Positions 63,372 through 64,000 of a stretch of 64,000 nt of DNA are shown piece after piece. This DNA is from Lanius collurio (taxonomy: Eukaryota > Chordata > Aves > Passeriformes > Laniidae): the NCBI GenBank assembly GCA_020086605.1, contig JACBWW010000003.1, forward strand, positions 8,732,753 through 8,796,752, in the 5' to 3' direction. Position 1 is the first letter of the stretch, and the number at the start of each line of letters is the position of its first letter. A program made the translations under genes and the position numbers. The notes under the pieces are model-generated. The model was not told the origin of the DNA. It saw only the letters and a list, made by a program, of their open reading frames with translations, and ran no database searches.

Positions 63372-63965
63372 TGTATATCCTGAGGTGGAAGAGTTCTACA
63401 TGGATCATTGAGTCCAAGTCCTGGCCCTGCTCAGCATAACTCCAAGAACCACACCATGTGCCTGAGAGCATTGTCCAAACACTCCTTGAACTCTGTCAGT
63501 CTTGGTGCTGTGACCACTTCCCTGGTGAGCCTGTTCCACTGCCCAACCACCCTCTGAGTGAAGAACATTTTCCTACTATCCAGCCTAAACCTCCCCTGAC
63601 ATAACTTTAGGCCATTCCCTAAGATCCTGTCCCTGCTCACCACAGAGATCAGTGCCTGCCCCTCCTCTTCCCCTCATAAGGAAGTTGTAACTGCAGTGAG
63701 GTGTCCCCTCAGTCTCCTCCAGGCTGAACTGACCAAATGACCTCAGCCACTCCTCATACAGCTTCCCCTCAAGGCCCTTCACCATCTTCCTAATCCTGCT
63801 TCAGATGCTCTCTAATACTTTCATATCTTTTTTACATTGTGGCGCCCAAAACTGCCCCAGCACTCGAGGTGAGGCCACTCCAGTGCAGAGCAGAGCAGGA
63901 CAATCCCCTCCCTTGCCCAGCTGGTGATGCTGCACCCCAGGACATGATTTTCCCTCCAGAATGCC
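63372..63965 (-). mobile_element. CR1 fragment with ORF2 C-terminal relic
   Basis: In reverse orientation, translated pieces include GNGLKLCQGRFRLDSRKMFF, TQRVVGQWNRL and REVV, and, further 5', MVKGLEGKLYEEWLRSFGQF. This is the end of CR1 ORF2 with frame breaks, followed by the CR1 3' end near 63.37 kb. It lies in the CNDP1 intron between the missing 5' exon and the first exon seen here, in the same orientation as the gene. Confidence 0.92.
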
Positions 63966-64000
63966 AGAAGAAGGGAGAAAAATGGATTCACTAACACACA

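Noticed and set aside
1..64000. CRISPR array, phage, operon or other prokaryotic system
   Set aside because: No regularly spaced direct repeats with unique spacers, no ribosome binding sites or operons. The sequence is clearly vertebrate.

Overview
This window is vertebrate nuclear DNA, most probably from a bird. The signs are AT-rich non-coding sequence, long introns with GT-AG borders, about nine truncated CR1 retrotransposon copies of the kind that dominate avian repeats, one CpG island, and two runs of Ns. A non-avian reptile is not strictly excluded. I see no bacterial operons, phage genes, CRISPR array or viral gene.

Two genes lie head-to-tail on the minus strand. Reading in the direction of transcription, the first is CNDP1 (carnosine dipeptidase 1, serum carnosinase). 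I could place eleven consecutive exons from about 63.0 kb down to a TGA at 51.67 kb. Every splice phase is consistent, and the exons join into one uninterrupted reading frame. Only the 5' exon carrying the start codon and signal peptide lies beyond the right edge. About 10 kb of intergenic DNA follows. The second gene is ZNF407. Its CpG-island promoter and a probable non-coding first exon lie near 40.5 kb, and a 27 kb first intron follows. The giant coding exon at 13.5-8.7 kb encodes 1,590 residues with 15 intact C2H2 zinc fingers, and a second zinc-finger exon lies at 2.87-2.75 kb. The rest of the gene runs off the left edge. The gene order matches the human 18q22.3 neighbourhood (CNDP2-CNDP1-ZNF407), which supports both identifications.

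Region by region: 1-8.7 kb is ZNF407 introns with one small exon and an ancient reverse-transcriptase relic. 8.7-13.5 kb is the giant ZNF407 exon. 13.5-40.5 kb is ZNF407 intron 1, with several CR1 copies, a purine-rich minisatellite interrupted by an assembly gap, and a tRNA-like relic. 39.7-41.35 kb is the CpG island, itself broken by a gap. 41.4-51.1 kb is intergenic with CR1 tails. 51.1-63.0 kb is CNDP1. 63.0-64 kb is CNDP1 upstream intron holding another CR1 copy.

The two genes have no obvious shared pathway. CNDP1 is a secreted metallopeptidase acting on carnosine-type dipeptides, and ZNF407 is a nuclear zinc-finger regulator. I did not find a previously undescribed biological system. 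The most interesting observations are in known genes: the three N-glycosylation sites of human CNDP1 are all missing while one new sequon appears, CNDP1 has a short C-terminal extension, and ZNF407 shows a repeated two-finger module whose first copy has lost a zinc ligand.
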